Position numbers and translations under genes: made by a program. A DNA stretch of 64,000 bases from Halomicroarcula saliterrae. GTDB taxonomy: Archaea; Halobacteriota; Halobacteria; Halobacteriales; Haloarculaceae. Shown piece by piece: positions 27,010-34,282 of this stretch. The DNA is taken from assembly GCF_031624395.1 (NCBI RefSeq), contig NZ_JAMQON010000002.1:310001-374000 (forward strand), given 5' to 3'. Within the stretch, counting starts at the first letter, position 1, and every line of letters starts with the position of its first letter. The notes below the pieces were generated by a model. It ran no database searches, was not told the origin of the DNA, and saw only the letters and a program-made list of their open reading frames with translations.

Positions 27010-27645
27010 TTATCGACGACTCTCGTCCAGCCGCGGCATGACTCTAGCGGCCACCGCCACCGAGAGCACCGAGAGCGCCACGGTGGCGACGACCAGGGTC
27101 GGCCCGGGGTCGTAGCGCAGCGGCGGGTAGTAGCCAAAGCCGTAGTCCAGTAGGTCGTTGCCCAGGGCGAGCACCAGCGCCGTCGCCAGCGCACCGCGAG
27201 TCGTCCGTCCGTAGTGGGGGACGAGGAACCCCTCGGCGACGAAGCCCACGTGCGTGATGACGATGCCGAAGTAGGCCCACGCCGCGGGGAAGTAGACGTC
27301 GAAGCCCAGGTTCAGCGCGACGACCGTCCAGACGCCCATCTTCACGAGCCACACCAGCGCGATGGTGTGGAGATAGGCCAGCGGGCGGTTCACCGGCACC
27401 TCGTCGAGTGACTTCCCGAGGAAGGGCCACAGCGTCACCAGCGACAGAGTCATCAGGAAGAGCGCGGTCGGCGAATCGGCGTACAGCGGCCAGAGGAACG
27501 TCGACACGTCCGGCATCGTCTCGACGTAGTAGCGGACGCCGACGAGGACGGCGACGGCGTTGACGACGACCAGCCACACCAGACTCGGCGTGTTCTCCAG
27601 ATAGTACCGCGCGTACTTCCGTGGTAGCGGCCCCCGCGTGTCCAT
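27010..27645 (-). CDS. DUF1405 family membrane protein
   Basis: The 211-residue protein has about six membrane helices with polar motifs of the DUF1405 family: VNAVAVLVGVRYYVETMP, WPLYADSPTALFL, HVGFVAEG and GNDLLDYGFGYYPPLRYDP. The conserved Asp/Tyr/Pro residues lie at membrane borders. The function is not established. A 223-base gap to the next gene holds promoters for both directions. Confidence 0.85.
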   Translation of the reverse strand: MDTRGPLPRKYARYYLENTPSLVWLVVVNAVAVLVGVRYYVETMPDVSTFLWPLYADSPTALFLMTLSLVTLWPFLGKSLDEVPVNRPLAYLHTIALVWLVKMGVWTVVALNLGFDVYFPAAWAYFGIVITHVGFVAEGFLVPHYGRTTRGALATALVLALGNDLLDYGFGYYPPLRYDPGPTLVVATVALSVLSVAVAARVMPRLDESRR

Positions 27646-27834
27646 ACACGTCGTCCAGTACGACGGTGTGAAACGCTATCGGTACGAGTCGGCGACGGGA
27701 CCGTGACCGACGTGAGGGCGCTCACCGACGGCCGGAATCTGCGTCGCACGCGAGACAGCACCGCAACCACGCCGAGCCGACAGAAACCGCGTTCGCTAGA
27801 ATAGCCCGCCGACAAGAGAATTTCGCCGAAGGCT

Positions 27835-27843
27835 TTTATATAA
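27835..27843 (+). promoter_or_regulatory. Strong TATA box of the DUF5802 gene
   Basis: TTTATATAA is centred 30 bases before the ATG at 27869, the best consensus archaeal TATA box in the window. It implies a leaderless or very short-leader, well-expressed transcript. Confidence 0.7.
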
Positions 27844-27868
27844 GCATGCGCATCGTTCACGTGCACCG

Positions 27869-28228
27869 ATGTTCGAACAGTTCTCACGCGGCTACTACCT
27901 GGGGCGCCTCTACGTCGAGCCCCGCGACGGTGGGGCCGCGATGTGTCGGGACCAACACGAGCGAGTCAACCAACAGCTGTACGGCGACGAGGGGGTTACA
28001 CGGACCGACCTACCGCTGGTGATGAAGCTCGGCCGTCGCCATTTCCCCGTCCACGGGGACGACGAGGTACCGGCGGACACGCTCGCAGTCCCGGAGGCAG
28101 TGCTGGCGGCTGCGGACGTCCGGAACCCGCCGAGCCTCAAGGAGGTGTTCCTCGCGAAGGCCGACCACGCGGCACAGCTCCTGTCGGTCGCGGACACGGC
28201 GGAGCCACTGCCCGACAGCGCGGTCTGA
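27869..28228 (+). CDS. Conserved haloarchaeal protein (DUF5802-like)
   Basis: The 119-residue soluble protein begins MFEQFSRGYYLGRLYVEP, which I recognise as the conserved start of DUF5802. No enzyme motif is visible. The C-terminal half has a helix with KADHAAQLL. A strong TATA box precedes it and the Vms1-like gene follows after 43 bases, so co-transcription is possible. Confidence 0.82.
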   Translation: MFEQFSRGYYLGRLYVEPRDGGAAMCRDQHERVNQQLYGDEGVTRTDLPLVMKLGRRHFPVHGDDEVPADTLAVPEAVLAAADVRNPPSLKEVFLAKADHAAQLLSVADTAEPLPDSAV

Positions 28229-28271
28229 CCGGCAGCCACTTTTAAGCCCGTCGCCGTAGCCAGTAGCGTTC

Positions 28272-29165
28272 ATGCTGGACCGGTTGCTGGGGCGCGCGTC
28301 GCTGAAGGAGCGCGTCGCCGAGCTCGAAGAGGAGAAGCGCCACCTCGAACGGCAGCTAGACGCCGAGGAGGAGCGCCGCGCCGAGGCCGCCACCGAACGC
28401 CAGCGGGCCGAGGAGCGGGGCAACCGCCTCGAAGACCGAGTCGCCGAACTGGAGGACCGCGTCGAGCGCCAGGGGAGCGCCGACAGCGCCGGCACCGACC
28501 GCGACGCCGAGCGCCTCCACGGGAGCCGCGTCGGGGAGATACTCGACCGGCTCGAATCCTTCGAGACGGGCCGAGAAGGCGTGTTCACCGCCTACGTCCC
28601 CGGCGAGCACGACGTGCCGGCGGCGGTCCGCGAGGCCTTTGGCGACCGCACCGAAGCGGTCGCCGGAGCCGCGCCGTGTCTGGCAGTCACCGACGACGCG
28701 GGGCTGTTGTCGGCCTGTCTCTCGGTCCCCGTCCCGCCCGAACCGTTCGCCGGCTGGGACGACCACGTGCAGTTCGAGCGCGGGTGGTTCGAGCCGACGG
28801 GCCCCCACACCGTCGCGCTCGTCCGCTCGGACCTCTTCGCGCTGGGGGAGTACGACGGCCGCGAGCGGACGGCGTTCCACGGCTTCGACTCCGAGCTCAA
28901 GAGCCAGCACTCGAAGGGCGGGTTCTCCCAGTCCCGATTCGAGCGCCTGCGCGACCAGCAGATAGCCAGCCACGTCGAGCGCTGTCGGGCCGCCATCGAC
29001 GAGGTCGACCCCGAAACCCTGTACGTCGTCGGCGAGGGGTCCGTCATCCACGAGCTCGAAGAGCGGGCCGCGGTAACCAGGACCGTCGACGCGACCGGCG
29101 ACCCGGAAGACGGGCTCGCTGACGCGGTACGGTCGCTGTGGACGGTCCGGCTCGTGGTCCCGTAA
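28272..29165 (+). CDS. Archaeal Vms1-like peptidyl-tRNA hydrolase
   Basis: The 297-residue protein has an N-terminal charged coiled coil (about residues 10-68) and then an eRF1-domain-2-like fold. The catalytic-loop signature KGGFSQSRFERLR has glutamine at 220, the counterpart of the GxxQ motif in Vms1/ANKZF1. These enzymes release nascent chains or tRNA from stalled large ribosomal subunits. Absence of the ankyrin and zinc parts is normal for archaeal members. Confidence 0.85.
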   Translation: MLDRLLGRASLKERVAELEEEKRHLERQLDAEEERRAEAATERQRAEERGNRLEDRVAELEDRVERQGSADSAGTDRDAERLHGSRVGEILDRLESFETGREGVFTAYVPGEHDVPAAVREAFGDRTEAVAGAAPCLAVTDDAGLLSACLSVPVPPEPFAGWDDHVQFERGWFEPTGPHTVALVRSDLFALGEYDGRERTAFHGFDSELKSQHSKGGFSQSRFERLRDQQIASHVERCRAAIDEVDPETLYVVGEGSVIHELEERAAVTRTVDATGDPEDGLADAVRSLWTVRLVVP

Positions 29166-29213
29166 TCCGGCGCCGACCCTAGCTTTAGGCGGCGGCCCCG
29201 CGACGCTACTGGT

Positions 29214-30224
29214 ATGCAGGTCGCCGTCCTCGCCCACGACGCGTTTCCCGACCGCGCCAAGACGGCCGTCGGACTCCTTCGCTACGGTGACCACGAGGTC
29301 CGGGCGGTGCTGGACCAGGCGCGCGCGGGCAAGCGCGTCACCGACGAGCTCCCGGGCGTGCAGGACGCCCCTATCGTTTCCTCGATGGCCGACGTGCCCG
29401 CGGTCGACGCGCTGGTTATCGGCGTCGCCCCGATCGGCGGCGGGTTCGACGAGTCCTGGCGACCGGACGTGCGAGCGGCGCTGGAGCGGGGTTGTCACGT
29501 CCTGTCGGGACTGCACTACTTCCTCGGCGAGGACGACGAGTTCGCCGAACTCGCCGACGAGCACGGCGGCCGGCTCGCCGACCTCCGAAAGCCGCCCGAC
29601 GACCTCACCGTCGCCGACGGGACCGCCGGCGGCGTAGACGCCACGGTGGTCACAACCGTCGGCACCGACTGCTCGACGGGGAAGATGACCACGGCCTTCG
29701 AGCTCCGGGACGCCGCCCGGGAGCGGGGACTCGATGCCGCCGTCGCCCCGACGGGCCAGACCGGCGTCGCTATCGAAGGGTGGGGTATCGTCGTCGACCG
29801 CGTGATTTCGGACTACGCCGCTGGGGCGGTCGAGCGGCTGGTCGAGACGCCGGCGGGGCTGGACCTCGTCGTCGTCGAGGGACAGGGCGCGCTCGCCCAC
29901 CCGGCCTACTCGGGCGTGACGGCGAGCATCCTCCACGGCTCGGCGCCGGACGCGCTCGTCATGTGCCACGAGGCCGGGCGCGAGTCGGTCCACGGCTACG
30001 AGTCGTTCGCGATTCCGCCGCCGGGCGAGTACGTCGACATCTACGAGCGCCTGGCCGGGCCGGTCTCGGGCGCGTCGGTCGTCGCCGGCGCGCTGAACAC
30101 GCAGGGGCTGGCCGACGACGCGGCCGACGACGCCGTCGCGGACTACGCCGAGGCCATCGGCGCGCCGGCGACCGACCCGGTCCGTGACGGGATTCCCGAC
30201 GAGGTGCTCGACGTGATAGTATGA
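29214..30224 (+). CDS. dgcN: DUF1611 protein, likely D-glutamate N-acetyltransferase DgcN
   Basis: The 336-residue protein has an N-terminal Rossmann-like half (about 1-135) and a C-terminal P-loop-like half with GTDCSTGKMTT (about 148-158) and DLVVVEGQGALAHPAYSG. This is the DUF1611 architecture. In marine bacteria a DUF1611 protein was shown to acetylate D-glutamate with acetyl-CoA, and the adjacent epimerase then makes N-acetyl-L-glutamate. Here the epimerase-family gene starts inside this stop codon (ATGA), matching that pair. A TATA-like GCTTTAGGC lies near -28. Confidence 0.8.
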   Translation: MQVAVLAHDAFPDRAKTAVGLLRYGDHEVRAVLDQARAGKRVTDELPGVQDAPIVSSMADVPAVDALVIGVAPIGGGFDESWRPDVRAALERGCHVLSGLHYFLGEDDEFAELADEHGGRLADLRKPPDDLTVADGTAGGVDATVVTTVGTDCSTGKMTTAFELRDAARERGLDAAVAPTGQTGVAIEGWGIVVDRVISDYAAGAVERLVETPAGLDLVVVEGQGALAHPAYSGVTASILHGSAPDALVMCHEAGRESVHGYESFAIPPPGEYVDIYERLAGPVSGASVVAGALNTQGLADDAADDAVADYAEAIGAPATDPVRDGIPDEVLDVIV

Positions 30225-31249
30225 ACTGGACCGTCGAGCGCCACGACCTGCCGCTCTCGACGCCCTTCGGCATCGCTCGGGGGACGGCCGAGACGAGCGA
30301 GACCGTCGTCGTCGAGTTGACGCACGAGGACATCACGGGGTACGGCGCGGCTACTCCGTCGTCGTACTACGACGAGACGGCCGAGTCGGTGGCCGGGGCG
30401 CTCCCGGCGCTGCTCGAAACCGTCGACGAGGTCGGCGACCCGCACGCGGGCCAGCGCATCGAGCGACTGCTACACGAGGAAGCGCCCGACCGGCCGGCGG
30501 CCCGCAGCGCCGTCTCCATCGCCGTCGCCGACCTCGCGGCCCGGGCGCTGGGCGTCCCGCTGTACCGCCAGTGGGGGCTCGACCCCGAGCGGGTGCCGCC
30601 GACGACCTACACGGTCGGTATCGACCCGCCGGCGGAGATGGCGCGGAAGGCCCGGGCGGCCGCGGAGGCCGGCTTCTCGATACTGAAGCTGAAGCTCGGT
30701 ACCGACGGCGACCGGGCGCGGTTCGAGGCGGTCCGCGAGGCCGTCCCCGACGCCGAGCTCCGGGTCGACGCGAACGCGGCGTGGGAGGCCGACGAAGCCG
30801 TCGAGAAGAGCGGGTGGCTGGAGGCCGGCGGCGTGACGATGCTCGAACAGCCCGTCGCGGCCGACGATATCGCCGGCCTCCGGCGAGTCGCAGACGTGAC
30901 CGCGATGCCGGTGTGTGCCGACGAGGCCTGCCGGACCGCGACGGACGTGCCCCGGCTCGCGGACGCCTGCAGCGTCGTCAACGTCAAACTCGTCAAGTGC
31001 GGCGGGCTCCGAGCGGCGCGGCGGCTGGTTCACACGGCCGACGCCCATCGGCTCTCGACGATGGTCGGCTGTATGGTCGAGTCGAACGCCTCGCTGGCCG
31101 CCGCCGTCCACCTCGCCCCGCTGGTCGACTACGCCGACCTCGACGGGGCGCTCCTGCTCGCCGCGGACCCCTTCGACGGCGTGGCGCTCGACGACGAGCG
31201 CTTCGACCTCCGAGCGGTGGCGACGGGCACCGGCGCGCGCCGGGCGTGA
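30221..31249 (+). CDS. dgcA: Enolase-superfamily epimerase (dipeptide epimerase / DgcA type)
   Basis: The 342-residue MLE-like enolase-superfamily enzyme keeps the KxK acid/base pair (K156, K158 in LKLKLG), metal ligands Asp183, Glu209 and Asp234, and the second lysine region NVKLVKCGG. This pattern is that of L-Ala-D/L-Glu epimerases. Coupled to the DUF1611 gene, the likely substrate is N-acetyl-D-glutamate rather than a cell-wall dipeptide, since haloarchaea lack murein. That substrate is inferred. Confidence 0.85.
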   Translation: MNWTVERHDLPLSTPFGIARGTAETSETVVVELTHEDITGYGAATPSSYYDETAESVAGALPALLETVDEVGDPHAGQRIERLLHEEAPDRPAARSAVSIAVADLAARALGVPLYRQWGLDPERVPPTTYTVGIDPPAEMARKARAAAEAGFSILKLKLGTDGDRARFEAVREAVPDAELRVDANAAWEADEAVEKSGWLEAGGVTMLEQPVAADDIAGLRRVADVTAMPVCADEACRTATDVPRLADACSVVNVKLVKCGGLRAARRLVHTADAHRLSTMVGCMVESNASLAAAVHLAPLVDYADLDGALLLAADPFDGVALDDERFDLRAVATGTGARRA

Positions 31250-31394
31250 GCGGGGCGAGTGACCGAGCAGTTCGAGCGGTCGTGTCGGCTGGCAGTACTG
31301 TTGTTGGCGCCTGCTTTATTTACGGAATTGCTTGAGAAATCATGGCTGATAACCGGCAGCACAGAGCTATATGTCGGTTTCCGAACGGTGATGT

Positions 31395-32321
31395 ATGTCC
31401 AAAGCGACAAGCGAGGAGACGACCGACCTCTCCAGAACAGTGCTGTGTGTGGACGACGACGAGCGTATCGGAGCGGTGGCCGAGGCCATCGACACCGAGG
31501 GGACGCTGTCGGCCGTCGAGGCGACCTCGGTCGAGGGCGCGACCCAGCGGCTCCGCGAGGAGTCCGTCGTCTGTGTCGTCACGAGCTACGAGCTGTCCGA
31601 CGGGACCGGGATGGACGTCATCCGCGCCGTGCGCGAACACGCGCCGCAGGTACCGAGCGTCCTCTTTACCGACCGCCCGCCACAGGATATCGACACGGAC
31701 TCCTTCGAGGAGACCATCGTCGAGTATCTCAACCGCGACCTCCCGGACGCCCACGACCGACTGGGCTTTATTACCAACGACGTCATCGAACACAGCGCAC
31801 AGGTCGGCTTCCTGCGGCCCGACGACGAGGAGGAGCGGCTGGCGACGCTGGCCGAGTACGACATCGACGAACTCCCCATCGAGGAGAGCTTCGAGCGGCT
31901 CACCGACCTCATCGCGAGCCACTTCGACGCCGGCGTCGCCTTCATCGGCCTCATCGAGAAAGACGAGGAGAGCTTCCTCGCCTGTCACGGGGCCGACCTG
32001 GACAGCCTCACGCGGGAGGACACCATCTGCACCCACAGCATGCTCCAGGAGGACGTCATGGTCATCGAAGACATCGCCGACGACAACCGCTTCAACAAGA
32101 ACGAACAGCTCGAGAACCTCGGTATCGTCTCCTACGCCGGCGCGAACATGACCGCCCCGAACGGACAGGTCATCGGGCAGGTGTGTCTCATCGACTTCGA
32201 GAGACGGAGCTACGACGCCGAGGAACGCGCCGAACTGCAGGACTTCGCCGAGACGGCGATGGAGATTCTGGACCTGCGACAGTCGCTTCGAGCCGCCCGC
32301 GGCGAGGAGGTGGCACAGTGA
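31395..32321 (+). CDS. Pseudo-receiver plus GAF domain signalling protein
   Basis: The 308-residue protein has a response-regulator-like domain (about 14-125) and a GAF domain (about 150-295). The acidic pocket residues (VDDDE, 19-23) are present. The phospho-acceptor position reads CVVTSYELSDG with Ser64 where Asp is expected, and the conserved lysine is not evident, so it is probably not phosphorylated. No output domain or HTH is seen. It is coupled (GTGA) to the KaiC-like gene, which may be its partner. Confidence 0.8.
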   Translation: MSKATSEETTDLSRTVLCVDDDERIGAVAEAIDTEGTLSAVEATSVEGATQRLREESVVCVVTSYELSDGTGMDVIRAVREHAPQVPSVLFTDRPPQDIDTDSFEETIVEYLNRDLPDAHDRLGFITNDVIEHSAQVGFLRPDDEEERLATLAEYDIDELPIEESFERLTDLIASHFDAGVAFIGLIEKDEESFLACHGADLDSLTREDTICTHSMLQEDVMVIEDIADDNRFNKNEQLENLGIVSYAGANMTAPNGQVIGQVCLIDFERRSYDAEERAELQDFAETAMEILDLRQSLRAARGEEVAQ

Positions 32322-32968
32322 GCCTCGCGACCGACGGCTTCGACGTCGACTCCCTCTCGCTTGGCCCCATCGACAGCGGGACGAGCGTCCTGCTGACCGG
32401 CGAGGACGCCGACGCGCTACAAGCGGTGTTCAGCCGGCTCGTCGCGGCCGACGACGACGAGCGCTCCATCGTCCTCTCGACGGGCAGCGGCGGGCGGTCC
32501 GTCCAGCGGGACCTCAACAGCGTCCGAACCGGGGCCGGCTCGCGCGCCTCTGTCCTGACCTGTGAGGGGCCCGCGGCCGGCGACGACATCCAGTCCGTCG
32601 ACGACATCAGCGACCTGACGCGGCTGGGCATGGACTTCTCGACGCTCGTGGCGTCGGCCCAGCAACACTCCGACCGGTTCCGCTCGGGCATCATGCTCTG
32701 TTCGACCATCGCGGGCGAAGTGGACGACACCCGGTCGCTGTATCGGTTCCTCAACTCCAACTTCCTGACCGAACTGCGCCGGGGCGAAGGGATCGGCGTC
32801 TGTGCGCTGGACACCAGCGCCGACATCGGCGCCGACATGGGCAGCACCATCAGCGGCCTCCAGACCTCCTTCTCGGCACACATCGAGGTCGAGAAGACCG
32901 GTCCCGGACAGGCGACGCTCACCGTCGACGGGCTGGGCGGGTCGGAGACGGTCGACGTCGCGCTGTAA
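32318..32968 (+). CDS. KaiC/RecA-like protein with degenerate P-loop (DUF7504-like)
   Basis: The 216-residue protein starts with a GTG inside the preceding TGA, so it is translationally coupled. It has a RecA-like beta-alpha layout with GTSVLLTGEDADALQAVF where a Walker A would be. The GKT is absent, so ATP binding is doubtful. Haloarchaea carry several such proteins beside sensor genes, and they are thought to be signalling partners. The function is unproven. Confidence 0.72.
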   Translation: MSLATDGFDVDSLSLGPIDSGTSVLLTGEDADALQAVFSRLVAADDDERSIVLSTGSGGRSVQRDLNSVRTGAGSRASVLTCEGPAAGDDIQSVDDISDLTRLGMDFSTLVASAQQHSDRFRSGIMLCSTIAGEVDDTRSLYRFLNSNFLTELRRGEGIGVCALDTSADIGADMGSTISGLQTSFSAHIEVEKTGPGQATLTVDGLGGSETVDVAL

Positions 32969-32973
32969 GGTCG

Positions 32974-32985
32974 AAAAACGGTTTT
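32974..32985. terminator. Bidirectional A5/T4 terminator between convergent genes
   Basis: The short gap between the KaiC-like gene and the peroxiredoxin gene holds an A5 run (a T run on the minus strand) and a T4 run two bases later. It can serve both converging transcripts. Confidence 0.45.
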
Positions 32986-32992
32986 GCGGGAT

Positions 32993-33466
32993 TCAGGCGC
33001 TCTGGACGGCGTCGAGCAGCTCCTCGTAGTCGGGCTCGTTGGTCGGGTCGTCGGCGACCCAGCTGTAGGTGACCTCGCCGTCGTCGTCGAGGACGAACAC
33101 CGAGCGGTTCGCGACGCCGTGGAGTCCGAGGTCCTCGATGTCGATTCGGACGCCGTAGTTGTCGATGGCGCCGCGACTCATGTCGCTGACGAGCGAGAAC
33201 TCGAGGCCGTGCTCGTCGCGGAAGGCGTTCTGCGAGAACGCCGAGTCGGCGCTGACACCCAGAATCGTCGCGCCGGCGGCCTCGAAGTCGCCGAGGTGTT
33301 CCTGCAGCGCGACCATCTCGTTGGAACACGGCGGGGTGAACGCGCCGGGGAAGAACGCGAGCACGACCGGACCGTCACCGAGGTGGTCGGACAGTTCGAA
33401 AGCCTCTACCTCTCCGTTCGCGACCGTCGCGGAGATGTCGGGCGCGGAATCGCCTGTTGATACCAT
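32993..33466 (-). CDS. Peroxiredoxin (AhpC/TSA family)
   Basis: The 157-residue thioredoxin-fold peroxidase has the active-site segment FFPGAFTPPCSNEM, whose Cys47 is the only cysteine. It is therefore a 1-Cys type that needs an external reductant. It reduces hydrogen peroxide and organic hydroperoxides in the cytoplasm. A minus-strand TATA-like element (CATTTATCC) lies about 27 bases upstream. Confidence 0.9.
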   Translation of the reverse strand: MVSTGDSAPDISATVANGEVEAFELSDHLGDGPVVLAFFPGAFTPPCSNEMVALQEHLGDFEAAGATILGVSADSAFSQNAFRDEHGLEFSLVSDMSRGAIDNYGVRIDIEDLGLHGVANRSVFVLDDDGEVTYSWVADDPTNEPDYEELLDAVQSA

Positions 33467-33565
33467 CGGGCAGGTGTAGGTGCGGGACCCGGATAAATGG
33501 TCGTCCGCCGGCGTGAACTGCCAGCTTCCTCTGGCTACTTTTCGCTCCGGGCCGACCATCCGGAC

Positions 33566-34282
33566 GTGCGTCAGGTTCTCGTCCTCGCCGTCGTCGTGCT
33601 GGCCGGCTGTAGCGGCGTGTTCGGCAGCGGCGCGGCGGGTGACACCCCCGAAGTCACGCCGGCGCCCGTGCCGACCCCGTCGTCGGGGAACGTGTGGCTC
33701 CCCCAGACCGCCGACGGGACGCCAGCCGTGGGTCGTATCATCGCGGGCCATCAGGAGGCGCTTTCGAGCCGGGACTTCCACCGACGGGTCGTCGACGGGG
33801 ACCTCTCGACCACGGATGTGTGGGTCGACCGCGCCGCCAACCGGGTTCGAGTCCGCCGCGTGACCACGCAGACGAACGACGTCGTGCTGGCCGACGGTCG
33901 TCGGTACGTGCGGAGCGCGGACGGCCCCGTCAGCAGCGAGCGCCTCGACGACGACAGCGTCCCGTACGTCGACAGCACGACCGGCTTCTTCGTCCTCCAG
34001 CAGCACGTCGCCGGGCTCGTCTACAACCGGACGGAGACGGTCGAGAGGAACGGGACCGAACTGGCGGTCCTGCGGGCGAACACGACCGAGTCGACCATCT
34101 CGCGGTCGGGCTCCCGGACCGTCGTCGCCGCCGACTCGACGCTGTACGTCGACCGCGAGGGCGTCATCCGGGCGATGGACCACCGCGAGCGCTACGCCGA
34201 CGGCACGGTCCGGACGCTCCGCTATCGGGTCTGGACCGGCGAGGACAGCGTCGCGATGCCCGACTGGTTCACCGAGCGGTAG
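33566..34282 (+). CDS. Haloarchaeal lipoprotein, paralogue of the one at 17.3 kb
   Basis: The 238-residue product has a short signal and lipobox (VVVLAGC), then the Pro/Val/Thr linker (EVTPAPVPTPS) and an outer-face domain with AxGRIIAGHQEALSS and several Asn-X-Thr sites. The GTG start gives a signal peptide of ordinary length; the longer open frame would add 23 unrelated residues. It shares family layout with the 17297-18040 lipoprotein. Its stop abuts the next gene's stop with no gap. Confidence 0.75.
   Translation: MRQVLVLAVVVLAGCSGVFGSGAAGDTPEVTPAPVPTPSSGNVWLPQTADGTPAVGRIIAGHQEALSSRDFHRRVVDGDLSTTDVWVDRAANRVRVRRVTTQTNDVVLADGRRYVRSADGPVSSERLDDDSVPYVDSTTGFFVLQQHVAGLVYNRTETVERNGTELAVLRANTTESTISRSGSRTVVAADSTLYVDREGVIRAMDHRERYADGTVRTLRYRVWTGEDSVAMPDWFTER

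Noticed and set aside
33838-33856. A GGTTCGAGTCC string resembling a tRNA T-loop
   Set aside because: The flanking bases do not pair as a T stem, no acceptor or anticodon arm is visible, and it lies within a lipoprotein gene.
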